NCBI GenBank assembly: GCA_963730305.1 | Contig: CAVSRB010000006.1 | Span: 1-64,000, forward strand | From: CAMYMQ01 sp963730305 | GTDB taxonomy: Bacteria > Pseudomonadota > Alphaproteobacteria > Bin65 | Reading direction: 5' to 3' | Length of the DNA: 64,000 bases | Notes under the pieces: model-generated | Told to the model about the DNA's origin: nothing | The model's input: the letters and a program-made list of their open reading frames with translations, nothing else | Database searches by the model: none | Shown here: positions 50,675 to 60,320 of the stretch, piece after piece | Position numbering within the stretch: position 1 is the first letter of the stretch | Layout of the letters: each line of letters starts with the position of its first letter | Position numbers and translations under genes: made by a program

Positions 50675-53411
50675 TCATGTCGCCATTGCCGCCGTGGCTT
50701 CCGCGCCGACCGTCGCGAGCGGTAGGGAGACGCGGAAACAGGCTCCGGTTCCGGCGTCGTCGACGTCGACGAGGTCGAGCTCGCCGTGCAGGTTGCGGAT
50801 GATCTGCCGGCTGATCGCCAAACCCAGGCCCGCGCCGCCCGATTGATGGGTCGTGTTCTCCCAGCCCCGCGAGAATTTGGAGAAGATCGATTCGCGGTCT
50901 TTGCGGTCGATGCCGGGGCCGTTGTCCTGGATGTAGGCGTAGTACCGGCCGCCTTCGATGCGGCTCCGCACGGTGACGGTGGGGTGACCGCTGGTGTTGT
51001 ACTTGATCGCGTTGGACAGCAGGTTGATGAAGACTTGGCGCAGCCGGTCGGTGTCGGCGTTGACGATCGCCGTCGTCGCGCGATTGCCGTCGACGAGCTC
51101 GACCTTGAACTGGCGCGCCATGCCCCGGCAGGTTTCCAGTGCACCGTCGAAGGCGGCTTCGGCGTCGACCGGTACCATGTCGATCTTGAGCTGGCCGCTC
51201 TCGAGGTGACTGAGGTCTAGGATCTCGTCGAGCAGCCGGGTCAGGCGCAAGCTTTCCTCCTGAACGATGGTCAGGAAGCGGCGCGCCTGTTCGCTCTTGA
51301 GATCGGGCGTGTCGAGCAGGATTTCGGCGAACGACCGGATCGAGGTCATGGGCGTCCGGACCTCGTGGCTGACCTGGCTGAGGAAGTCGTCCTTCTGGGC
51401 GTCGAGCTGCTTCAATCGTTCGTTCGCCTCGCGGAGCTGCGCCGCGGTGTCCTGCAGCTCCTTCGATTTCTGCTCGAGTTGGTGGCTGTGCTCGATGACC
51501 TGCTGGGTTTCGTCGACGATCTTGATGACCTCGTCGAGGCTGATCGTCTCACCGGTCGCGACCTGCGACACCATCGCGTGGGCGGTCGCCGCGCCGATGC
51601 TGCCGGCCAGGGCGCGTTCGAGCCGGACGATGAAATCGGCGTCGGGTCGCGGCGGCCCGTCGGTCATGCCCTGCTGGCGGGCGAAGTCGTTGAACAGGCG
51701 GCGGGCGGCATCGGCGCCGACGATCCGCCGGGCGAGGACGTAGAGATCGTCGATCCGCGCCGAACGGGGCAGGGCGCGGGATTCGTTGCCGACCGGGTGG
51801 CGGAAGACGTCGACGAAGAGGGCGCCCTGGAGCCGTTCGAGCGGCCGGGCGTCACGGCTCAACGAGACCAGCACGTAGAGCACGGTGTTGATGGTCAGGC
51901 TCCAGAACAGCGCGTGGACCAGCGGGTCGTATCCGTGCAGGCCGAACAGGGCTTGCGGCCGGAGCAGTGCGATGCCCCAGGGGCCGTTGGCGACGAAGTC
52001 CGCGAGGCTCCCCGTGCTGCCGGCGAAGCTGGGCACGACCAGCGTGTACGCCCAGACCGCCGAGCCTGCGGTCATCCCGACGATCGCGCCGCGCGCGGTG
52101 GCCTGGCGCCAGTAGAGCGCCGCCGAGGATCGACGGCACCAACTGGGCGACGCCGGAAAAGGCGATCAGGCCGATCGCGGCAAGGGCTTCGGATTTGGAG
52201 CTGAGCCGGAAATACAGGAAGCCGAGCAGCAGGGTCATCGCGATGCTGATCCGGCGGCTGACCAGCAGGAGTTTCTTGACGTCGCCGCCTTCGCTCCGCC
52301 GGGCCCGCGGCAACCGCAGCGAGATCGGCATGACGATATGGTTGGAGACCATGATCGACAGGGCGATGGTCGCCACGATCACCATCGACGTCGCCGACGA
52401 GAAGCCGCCGATGAAGGCGAACAGCGCCAGCCCCTCCTGGCCGTGCCCCATCGGCAGGGTCAGCACGAACATGTCCGGGTTCGAGCCGCTCGGCAGCGCG
52501 GCGAGGCCGGCCATCGCGATCGGCAGGGTGAACAGGCTCATCAGGAACAGGTAGAGCGGGAACACCCAGGACGCGGTGCGCAGGTGCCGCTCGTCCGAAT
52601 TCTCGACCACGGTGATCTGGAACTGTCGCGGCAGGCAGAAGATCGCGCAAGCTGACAGCACGGTCAGCGCGATCCAACGGGGTCCGAAGGTTTCGCCCAC
52701 GCGCAGGATCGCCTGTGAGCGTCGGCCGGGAGAACAGGTCGGACAGCCCGTTGCCGACGGCGAAGACGACGAACAGGCCGACCGCGATCAGCGCGACCAG
52801 CTTGACCAGCGCTTCGAAGGCGATGGCGGCGACGACGCCGTGGTTGCTGTTCGTTGGCGTCGATGTTGCGGGTGCCGAACAGGATCGTGAACAGTGCCAT
52901 TGCCGCGGCGACCCAGAAGGCCGTGTCGGTGTCGAAATCCACCGCGGAGGTGACGCCGGCGGCGTTGCTGACCACCTCGAAGCTGGCGGTCACGGCCTTG
53001 AGCTGCAGCGCGATGTAGGGCGTGGTGCCGACCAGCGCGATCAGGGTGACCAGCACGGCGAGCGTCGTGCTCTTGCCGTAGCGCGACGAGATCAGGTCGG
53101 CGATCGAGGTGATGCGGTGGATCCGGCCGATCCGCACCAGCTTGCGCAGCAGGAACCACCAGCCGACGAAGATCAGGGTCGGGCCGAGATAGATGGTCGC
53201 GAACTCGAGACCGTTGCGCGCTGCCGACCCGACCGCGCCGTAGAAGGTCCAGGAGGTGCAATAGACCGAGATCGACAGCGTGTAGACGAGCGGCGAGCGC
53301 GGTGAACCCGGCGCGCCCGCGCCGCGCCCGCGCGTCGCTGACGAAGGCGATCAGGAACAGCAGCGCCACATAGGCGAGCGACGTGAACAGGACGACGTTG
53401 GTCGACAGCAT
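50675..53411 (-). pseudogene. Sodium:solute symporter/histidine kinase fusion (CbrA-like), four frame breaks
   Basis: An SLC5-type symporter domain with about 12 helices is followed by a sensor kinase. The kinase is complete: H-box 'SHEVRTPMTSIRSFAEIL' (about 51360), N-box 'NLLSNAIKYN', G1 'DNGPGI' and G2 'GGAGLGL'. Read as one gene it would be about 912 residues, normal for CbrA-like proteins. Four frame changes are needed, near 53310, 52850, 52720 and 52115; each fragment has high similarity in the right order. These look like sequencing indels rather than decay, but as read the gene is broken. It overlaps the small protein upstream by one base. It should sense or import a small carboxylate and signal to the adjacent receiver protein. 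Confidence 0.8.
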
Positions 53412-53659
53412 CAGTCGACGGGCTCTTCGGGCGCGTCGGCCGGCTCGCGGCGATCCTCCTGCGCGGAGAGCCGTCGCGCCAGCGCGAGGGCGGCAACGAT
53501 CATGCCGAGCCACACGCCGAAGACGTAGAGGACGATGACCGGCAAGCCGAGGACGGTCGCCGTCGAATTGAACACCGATGCCGCCGGCGAGATCAGCAGG
53601 AACGCGCCGAGGATCGGGAGCATCAGGGCCGCGTCTCTGGTTCGCTGTCGGTTCGGCAT
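53411..53659 (-). CDS. Small two-helix membrane protein associated with the symporter/kinase
   Basis: An 82-residue protein with two hydrophobic segments (LGAFLLISPAASVFN, then VLYVFGVWLGMIVAALALA) and a charged tail. It corresponds to the small protein usually found just before CbrA-like symporter/kinases in alphaproteobacteria. TGATG overlap at 53409-53413 couples it to the next gene. Confidence 0.75.
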   Translation of the reverse strand: MPNRQRTRDAALMLPILGAFLLISPAASVFNSTATVLGLPVIVLYVFGVWLGMIVAALALARRLSAQEDRREPADAPEEPVD

Positions 53660-53675
53660 GGTGGGCGTCCCCGTC

Positions 53676-54047
53676 TCAGGCGTCGGCCAGCCGTTTCACG
53701 CAGTCGACGATATCCCGGTTGGCAAAGGGCTTGGTGATGAACGCGTCGACCCCCAGACCCTCCGCCGTTTGCCGGTCCTGCTGTTGGCCCTTGGCGGTGA
53801 GCACGAGGACCGGGATGTCTTTCAGGGCGGGCTGCGCCTTGACCCACTTCAGCACCTCGAACCCGTTGCGCTTGGGCAGCATGACGTCGAGGATCAGCAC
53901 GTCGGGCGGGGGCTTCGCCTGCATCGCCCGGATGACCGCTTCGCCGTCATAGACGGCCGAAACCGCACAGCCGGCCTGCGTGAGTATGAAACTCAGCGAC
54001 TCGACGATGTGCGGTTCGTCTTCGGCGATCAGGATTTGCGTCGACAC
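53676..54047 (-). CDS. Receiver-only response regulator
   Basis: A 123-residue CheY-like receiver without an output domain. The phosphorylation pocket is complete: Asp10 and Glu11, Asp54, Thr84 and Lys106. It is probably phosphorylated by the histidine kinase of the same operon and passes the signal by protein contact. It lies 16 bases before the small membrane protein. Confidence 0.9.
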   Translation of the reverse strand: MSTQILIAEDEPHIVESLSFILTQAGCAVSAVYDGEAVIRAMQAKPPPDVLILDVMLPKRNGFEVLKWVKAQPALKDIPVLVLTAKGQQQDRQTAEGLGVDAFITKPFANRDIVDCVKRLADA

Positions 54048-54138
54048 TTCCGCACCTCCCTAGCGGCCCACCGCGACCCGGCGGGCTGACGACTGGACGC
54101 CGCGACGATGGCGCCGGCACCACGATATCGTCAATTTT

Positions 54139-55719
54139 TCATGTTTGGCCAAGACTTTCGACGATCGCATTCTCGCTGCGGTGCTGGCAGCCGGTGCGTA
54201 CGCACAGACGGCAGGCCGGGCCGACCGGCGTGGTCAGATCCGACGACTGCAGGTCCAGGCCGTCGCCATAGACCGTCTTGTCGGCATGAAGGATGTCGAA
54301 GGTGAGCATGATGGCCCGCTGGACCGGCGGCTGGTTGAACGCCGCCGGACGCTTGGCCTCGGCCCGGGCGATCATCACGTAGCGGCTGCCGTCGGGGAAC
54401 TCGGCCAACTGCCGGACGATACGGTTCGGCGCCTGGAACGATTGGTAGATCGCCCACAGCGGACAGGCATGTCCGTGATGGGGGAAGACGAGGTGGGGCA
54501 GCGGGAAGCGCTTGGTGATGTACCCGGCCGGGTCCGCCCGCAGGAACGCGAAGGGGATGCCCTCGTGGCCGGGCCTGCGCAGCGTCGCGAGGCGATGGCA
54601 CACCTGCTCGAAGCTCGCGTCGAAGTGTTGGCAAAGCTGGTCGATGTCGTAGCGGGTCGCCGTGGCGGCCGCCGCGAAGTCGCCATAAGGCAAGATCACG
54701 GCGCCGGCGCAATAGGAACTGAGCGCCCGCCGCGCCAGGTCCCGGGCACCCGAAGACGCGAGCCGGGAATCGTCGGTCTCCGCCTCGATCGCGTCGCGCA
54801 TCGCGCGGCTCGCGGCGAACCGGACCATTTGGAAGCGCCGTGTCGACGGGTGGGTATTCTCGAGGAAGGTCAGCGTGTCGCCGTCCGGGTCGAAGCGGCA
54901 TTGGTTGCGGAAGGCGGCCAGGTCCACGTCGGCGGGTGCGGCATGCCGCGTCTCGACGCCGTGTGCGGACCGGAGATAGCTGGCGCAAGCCGCCTCGCTC
55001 ACCCCGCCGTGGCGCGCCAGCGTCTCGCGCAGATCGTCGGCGGCCGCTTCGAGGCGCGGCAGGTAGTTGCCGCGTTCGATCAGGAAGTCGTCGACTTCGT
55101 CGGCCGGGGTCAGGCCACGGGTCTCGGTGTTGGCCTGGTCGAAATAGGCGGCGAGCGCCTGCGCGGTCTCCGACAGCTTGCCGCTCTCGCCCGAGATGAT
55201 GCCGTGGAAACGGCGTTGCTGGGCCGGCGCCAGCTCGCCGCTTTCGTCGAGGATCTCGGACGCGGACCGGATCGCGGTGATGTGGGTCAGGATCTTGTGC
55301 ACGGTCTCGCCGAGGAACGGATCGCGGTTGAGGCGATCGGAAAGGGCGGCGACCGTCTGCATGTTGTCGCGATAGGCACGATGGATGGCGAGCAGCGCCC
55401 GCGCCCATTGCGGGTGCCGGCCGACCAGATCGGCGATCGATTCAGGGTGCAGCTGCAACTGTTGCACCATCGGTTCCGCAGCAATCTCCCGCAGCTCGTC
55501 GATGATCCGGCGTTCGGCGCGCCCGGTCAGCGTGTCCGTTTCGACCTCGAGAAGGGTCGCGATGCGATGCAGCAGGGCGCCGCCGACGGCTCGCTTATCC
55601 GCCTCGATCAGGTTCAGGTATGAGGCCGAGATGCCGGCGCGCTTGGCCAACCCGGCCTGGGTGAAGCCCAGGGATTTGCGGCGTGTCCGGATCTTGTAGC
55701 CGATCGGTGCGCGTGCCAT
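54139..55719 (-). CDS. ScfR/RamB-type XRE regulator (short-chain fatty acid regulator)
   Basis: A 526-residue regulator. An N-terminal helix-turn-helix (SLGFTQAGLAKRAGISASYLN) is followed by a long helical part with a segment resembling a HisKA dimerisation helix ('THITAIRSASEILDESGE'), an ImmA-like stretch and the DUF2083 domain. The C-terminus has a C-x2-C-x4-C motif (PACRLCVRTGCQHR), similar to the metal/Fe-S site of PrpR-type proteins. Relatives control acetate, propionate and glyoxylate enzymes in response to acyl-CoA. It heads the leftward operon and is divergent from livK. Confidence 0.82.
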   Translation of the reverse strand: MARAPIGYKIRTRRKSLGFTQAGLAKRAGISASYLNLIEADKRAVGGALLHRIATLLEVETDTLTGRAERRIIDELREIAAEPMVQQLQLHPESIADLVGRHPQWARALLAIHRAYRDNMQTVAALSDRLNRDPFLGETVHKILTHITAIRSASEILDESGELAPAQQRRFHGIISGESGKLSETAQALAAYFDQANTETRGLTPADEVDDFLIERGNYLPRLEAAADDLRETLARHGGVSEAACASYLRSAHGVETRHAAPADVDLAAFRNQCRFDPDGDTLTFLENTHPSTRRFQMVRFAASRAMRDAIEAETDDSRLASSGARDLARRALSSYCAGAVILPYGDFAAAATATRYDIDQLCQHFDASFEQVCHRLATLRRPGHEGIPFAFLRADPAGYITKRFPLPHLVFPHHGHACPLWAIYQSFQAPNRIVRQLAEFPDGSRYVMIARAEAKRPAAFNQPPVQRAIMLTFDILHADKTVYGDGLDLQSSDLTTPVGPACRLCVRTGCQHRSENAIVESLGQT

Positions 55720-55841
55720 CGGACCTCTCTCTCGCCGTGCATTCCGGCGTGAGTCCTGTGGAGAATTTACTGACCAACCGAATTTGAAAAGAGAAATTTA
55801 CAAAAAAATCCTTTTTTGACAAGTGTTTATTGTCATATTTC

Positions 55842-55851
55842 TCAAATTTGA
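55842..55851. promoter_or_regulatory. Palindrome in the divergent ScfR/livK promoter
   Basis: TCAAATTTGA, a perfect palindrome within the very AT-rich 226-base gap (55720-55945). Related half-sites AATTTGAAAA (55781) and AATTTAC (three times) surround it. TTGACA at 55816 is a plausible -35 for livK. It is a candidate site for the ScfR-like protein. Confidence 0.4.
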
Positions 55852-55945
55852 TTTACGGTTGTGGTGCTCAGTGCGCTGCGCGCCGCGCGATTGTCGCTGT
55901 GGTGGTGCACCCGATATCAAGATCCGACGAGGGAGGACAAACATC

Positions 55946-57290
55946 ATGAGCGGTAACAAGGACGGCGTCAGCCGTCGCGGTCTCCTGAAAGGCGGCGCGG
56001 CCGCCGCGGCGGTCGGCACGGCACCCCTGGTGTTCAGCCGACGTGCCTGGGCGGAGAAGTTCCGCAACGATCCCGGCAACGCCAAGTCGGTCAAGCTGGG
56101 TTTCAACGTCCCGCAGACGGGTGCGTATGCAGACGAAGGCGCGGACGAGCTGCGCGCCTACAAGCTGGCGGTCAAGCACCTCAACGGCGAGGGCGACGGC
56201 GGCATGCTCAACACCATGAAGCCGAAGGCGCTCAAGGGGAACGGCATCCTCGGCAAGAAGGTCGAGTACGTCACCGGCGACACCCAGACCAAGTCCGATG
56301 CCGCCCGCGCGTCGGCCAAGCGGATGATCGAAAAGGACGGCGTCATCATGTTCTCCGGCGGTTCGTCGTCGGGCGTCGCCATCGCGGTTCAGTCGCTGGC
56401 CCAGGAGATGGGCGTCGTCTTCATGTGCGGGCTGACCCACTCCAACGACACCACCGGCAAGGACAAGCGCCGTTACGGCTTCCGTCACTTCTTCAACGCC
56501 TACATGTCGGGCCAGGCGCTCGCGCCGGTGCTGAAGGAGCATATGGGGAGCGACCGCAAGGCCTATCACCTGACCGCCAACTACACCTGGGGCTGGACCC
56601 AGGAGGAGTCGATCAGGAAGGCGACCGAGGCGCTCGGCTGGAAGACGGTCAAGGCGGTGCGCACGCCGCTCGGCGCCGGCGACTTCTCGCAGTACATCAC
56701 GCCGGTGCTGAACTCGGGCGCCGACGTGCTGATCCTGAACCACTACGGCAAGGACATGGTCAATTCCTTGACCCAGGCGGTTCAGTTCGGCCTGCGCGAC
56801 AAGATGGTCAACGGCAAGAAGTTCGAGATCGTCGTGCCGCTGCTACTCGCGCCTGATGGCCCAGGGCGCCGGCAAGGCGATCCGGGGCATCTTCGGCACC
56901 CAGAACTGGAACTGGACGCTGAAGAACCCGGGTTCGCTGGCCTTCGTCAAGTCGTTCGGCAAGGAGTACGGCTTCCCGCCGTCGCAGGCGGCCCACACCT
57001 GCTACGTGCAGACGCTGCTCTACGCCAACGCCTGCGAGATGGCCGGCACCTTCTATCCGCCCGAGGTCATCAAGAAGCTCGAGGGCTTCAAGTTCGACGG
57101 CATGGGCAACGGCCCGACCGAGTATCGGGCCGCCGACCACCAGTGCTTCAAGAGCGTCCTGGTGGTGAAGGGCAACGAGAACCCGAAGAGCAAGTTCGAT
57201 CTGCTGGAAGTGGTCAAGGAAGTGCCGCGCTCGCAGGTCGAGTACGATCCGAAGATTTTCGGTGGCGAATTGGGCCCGTATAAGGTCTGA
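55946..57290 (+). CDS. livK: Tat-exported ABC transporter substrate-binding protein (LivK type), frame broken near 56845
   Basis: Periplasmic receptor with a twin-arginine signal (SRRGLLKGGAAAAAVG) and the LivK fold ('VKLGFNVPQTGAYADEGADE', 'MIEKDGVIMFSGGSSSGVAI'). The C-terminal third is in another frame; one extra base near 56845 restores 'VPLLSRLMAQGAGKAIRG' and a 448-residue protein. Length and signal type fit receptors for amides, urea or aromatic acids. GGGAGGA lies 8 nt before the ATG. It is the first gene of the ABC operon. Confidence 0.88.
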
Positions 57291-57305
57291 TCGGAAAGCG
57301 TCGCG

Positions 57306-57362
57306 GGGGCCGGCCGTCATAGCGGCCGGTCCCCGTATCTCCGCGCGCTTTGGGCGCGCGGA
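57306..57362 (+). terminator. Two strong hairpins between livK and livH
   Basis: Hairpin 1 pairs CCGGCCG with CGGCCGG around a 6-base loop, extended by GGGG/CCCC with one bulged T (57306-57334). Hairpin 2 pairs TCCGCGCGC with GCGCGCGGA around TTTGG (57340-57362). No T-run follows, so partial termination or 3'-end protection of the livK message is more likely than full termination. Confidence 0.5.
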
Positions 57363-57384
57363 GCGGGGGGAGGGGTAACATTCC

Positions 57385-58401
57385 GTGGACGCGATCGTCC
57401 TCCAAATCCTCAACGGCCTCGACAAGGGCGGCGCCTACGCGCTGATCGCTCTGGGCCTCACGCTCATCTTCGGCACGCTCGGCGTCGTGAACTTCGCCCA
57501 CGGCGCTTTGTTCATGCTCGGTGCCTTCTGCGCCGTCAGCTTCCAGAAGCTCCTGACCCTGTCGCAGGTCACCCGCGTGCCCAGCGACCTCGGCTTCCCG
57601 GTCACCAAGTCGGTTCACTATCTCGAACTGTGGCTCGGCAAGACCGGTGCCGCGATCATCGATCTCTCGGTGCCGCTGTCGATCCTGCTCGCCATCCCGG
57701 CCATGATCCTGATCGGCCTCGCCATGGAGCGTGGCCTGATCCGCTATTTCTACAAGCGGCCCCACGCCGAGCAGATCCTGGTCACCTTCGGCCTGGCGAT
57801 CGTCCTGCAGGAGATCGTCAAGGCGATCTTCGGCGCCAATCCGATCCCGACGCCGCCGCCGCAAATCGTCTCCGGCAGCGCCGACGTCGGCGACTGGATC
57901 GGCCTCGGCAGCGGCGTTTTCTATCCCTGGTGGCGGCTGATCTATCTGCTCTTTTCGGTCGTCGTCCTGGGCGCCGTGTTCGCCTTCCTCCAGTTCACCA
58001 CCTGGGGCATGGTCGTGCGCGCCGGCATGCAGGATCGCGAGACCGTCGGCCTGCTCGGCATCAACATCCAGAAGCGCTTCACCATCGTCTTCGGCCTGGC
58101 CGCCGTCGTCGCCGGGCTGGCGGGGGTGATGTACACGCCGATCCTGCCGCCCGACTACCACATGGGCATGGAGTTCCTGGTGCTTTCATTCGTCGTGGTC
58201 GTCGTCGGCGGCATGGGCTCTCTGCCCGGCGCGGTCGCCGCGGGCTTCCTGCTTGGCATCCTGCAGTCCTTCGCCTCGATGAACGAGGTCACGTCTATCT
58301 TTCCGGGCATCGACCAGATCATCATCTACCTGGTCGCGGTCGTCATCCTGCTGGTCCGCCCCCGTGGCCTGCTGGGCCGCAAAGGCGTGATGGAGACCTG
58401 A
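57385..58401 (+). CDS. livH: ABC transporter permease (LivH)
   Basis: A 338-residue inner-membrane permease with about eight helices: 'GLDKGGAYALIALGLTLIFG', 'NFAHGALFMLGAF' and 'VVVVGGMGSLPGAVAAGFLLG' are family signatures. It is slightly longer than E. coli LivH owing to a periplasmic insert near residue 60. It starts at a GTG behind a strong G-rich site. livM follows after 3 bases. Confidence 0.93.
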   Translation: MDAIVLQILNGLDKGGAYALIALGLTLIFGTLGVVNFAHGALFMLGAFCAVSFQKLLTLSQVTRVPSDLGFPVTKSVHYLELWLGKTGAAIIDLSVPLSILLAIPAMILIGLAMERGLIRYFYKRPHAEQILVTFGLAIVLQEIVKAIFGANPIPTPPPQIVSGSADVGDWIGLGSGVFYPWWRLIYLLFSVVVLGAVFAFLQFTTWGMVVRAGMQDRETVGLLGINIQKRFTIVFGLAAVVAGLAGVMYTPILPPDYHMGMEFLVLSFVVVVVGGMGSLPGAVAAGFLLGILQSFASMNEVTSIFPGIDQIIIYLVAVVILLVRPRGLLGRKGVMET

Positions 58402-58404
58402 GCG

Positions 58405-59559
58405 ATGACGACCTCGGTGCGCAACGACCTGGTGCTCCTGATCGGCTTCATCGTAGTCGTGCTGACCATGCCGATCTGGATGCAGCCGCTGGGCGCGGGC
58501 TATCCCGACCTGCTCCAGCGCTTCGCGATCTACGGCATCTTCGCGATCGGCTTCAACATCCTGTTCGGGCTGACCGGCTACCTCTCGTTCGGCCACGCGG
58601 CCTTCCTCGGGGCCGGCTCGTACGCCGCGGTCTGGTCGTTCAAGCTGTTGAGCATGAACGTGATCCCGGCGGTGATCCTGAGCGTGCTGATCGCCGGCCT
58701 GTTCGCGCTGGTGATCGGCTTTATCAGCCTGCGGCGGTCGGGTATCTACTTCTCGATCCTGACCCTCGCCTTCGCGCAGATGTCCTACAACCTCGCTTAT
58801 TCGGTGCTGACCCCGATCACCAATGGCGAAACCGGACTGCGCGTACTTCGGCTCGACCCGCGCTACCTCGACGCGCTGCTCAACGTCGCGCCAAAGGAAC
58901 CGCTGGTCGGCGACCTGTTCGGCGTCCGACTGATCGGCTATCCCGGCTTCTACTTCTGTGCCGCGATGCTGATCGTCGCCTTCTTCTTCGCGCAGCGGAT
59001 CATGCGCTCGCCCTTCGGGATGATGCTCAAGGCGATCAAGTCGAACCAGAACCGCATGGCCTACACCGGCTTCAACACCCGGCCCTACACGCTGTCGGCC
59101 TTCGTCATCTCGGGCATGTATGCCGGCCTCGCCGGCGCGTTGCTCGCCGTCACCGACCCGCTCGCCGGCGCCGAACGGATGCAGTGGACCGCGTCCGGCG
59201 AGGTCGTCCTGATGACCATCCTCGGCGGTGCCGGCACGCTGATCGGCCCGTTCCTGGGCGCTGGCATCATCAAGTATCTCGAGAACATCTTCTCCGCCTT
59301 CAACGACGCCACGTTGCACGACGCCTTCTCCTTTCTGCCGACCTGGTTGCAGGACATCGTCGTCGGTGCGTTGGCGCCCTTCGTCGGCGAGGGCTGGCAG
59401 CTCACGCTTGGCGTCGTCTTCATGCTGATCGTGATCTTCCTGCCGGGCGGCATCATGGAGGGCGTCCGGCGCCTCGTTCGGCTGTTCAGCTCGGGCGGCG
59501 GCGGGCCGCGCAAACGGAAGGCGACGGCGCCCCTGGCTCACGCCCAGGCCGCGGAGTAG
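58405..59559 (+). CDS. livM: ABC transporter permease (LivM)
   Basis: A 384-residue permease, second membrane subunit. 'ILFGLTGYLSFGHAAFLGAGSYA' and 'GEVVLMTILGGAGTLIGPFLGA' are diagnostic, as is the 'SNQNRMAYTGFNT' coupling loop. livG follows after 8 bases. Confidence 0.93.
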   Translation: MTTSVRNDLVLLIGFIVVVLTMPIWMQPLGAGYPDLLQRFAIYGIFAIGFNILFGLTGYLSFGHAAFLGAGSYAAVWSFKLLSMNVIPAVILSVLIAGLFALVIGFISLRRSGIYFSILTLAFAQMSYNLAYSVLTPITNGETGLRVLRLDPRYLDALLNVAPKEPLVGDLFGVRLIGYPGFYFCAAMLIVAFFFAQRIMRSPFGMMLKAIKSNQNRMAYTGFNTRPYTLSAFVISGMYAGLAGALLAVTDPLAGAERMQWTASGEVVLMTILGGAGTLIGPFLGAGIIKYLENIFSAFNDATLHDAFSFLPTWLQDIVVGALAPFVGEGWQLTLGVVFMLIVIFLPGGIMEGVRRLVRLFSSGGGGPRKRKATAPLAHAQAAE

Positions 59560-59567
59560 GGGCGGCC

Positions 59568-60320
59568 ATGACGATCCTCACCGTCGAGAATGTCAGCAAG
59601 AGCTTCGGCGGCCTGACCGCGCTCGATCAGGTCAACCTGACGGTGCGCAAGGGCGCGGTTCACGCCATTATCGGCCCCAACGGCGCCGGCAAGTCGACCC
59701 TGCTCAACTGCTTCGTCGGCCGGCTCAAGCCCGATTCGGGCACGGTCATGTTCGGCGACCAGTCGCTCTTGGGCCTGCCGCCGCACCGGATCAATCAGGC
59801 CGGTGTGGCCCGCGTGTTCCAGACCCCGGAGATTTTCGAGGACCTGACCCTGCTCGACAATGTCATGATCCCGGCCTTCGCCCGGCGTGACGGGTCGTTC
59901 AAGCTGAATGCGCTGCCCAGGCTGGCGTCACAGGCCGACATCCGCGAGCACGCCGAGGAGGTCCTCGCCGACGTCGGTCTCGCCGATGCCAAGGGGGTCA
60001 CCGCGGGAACCCTGTCGCGCGGCGACAAGCGCCGTCTCGAGCTGGCCATGTGCCTGGTCCAGAACCCGCAGCTCCTGTTGCTCGACGAGCCGACGGCCGG
60101 GATGTCGCGCGCCGACACCAACAACACCATCGACCTGCTCAAGAAGATCGGCGAGCGCGGCATTACCAAGATCGTGATCGAACATGATATGCATGTCGTG
60201 TTTTCGCTCGCCCACCGGATCAGCGTGCTGGCGCAGGGCAGGGTCATCGCCGAGGGAACGCCGGATGAGATCAAGGGAAATCCGAAGGTCCAGGAAGCCT
60301 ACCTTGGAGGGGCCCATTGA
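59568..60320 (+). CDS. livG: ABC transporter ATP-binding protein (LivG)
   Basis: A 250-residue ATPase. Walker A GPNGAGKST, Walker B LLLLDEPTAG and the LivG-specific 'HRINQAGVARVFQTPEIF' are present. The ABC signature is LSRGDKRR, a variant of the usual LSxGE seen in some members. Its stop overlaps the livF ATG (TGATG). Confidence 0.93.
   Translation: MTILTVENVSKSFGGLTALDQVNLTVRKGAVHAIIGPNGAGKSTLLNCFVGRLKPDSGTVMFGDQSLLGLPPHRINQAGVARVFQTPEIFEDLTLLDNVMIPAFARRDGSFKLNALPRLASQADIREHAEEVLADVGLADAKGVTAGTLSRGDKRRLELAMCLVQNPQLLLLDEPTAGMSRADTNNTIDLLKKIGERGITKIVIEHDMHVVFSLAHRISVLAQGRVIAEGTPDEIKGNPKVQEAYLGGAH

Noticed and set aside
57630..60320. An 896-codon plus-strand open frame
   Set aside because: Its first part is an off-frame reading across livH and livM, and only its end is the genuine livG frame.
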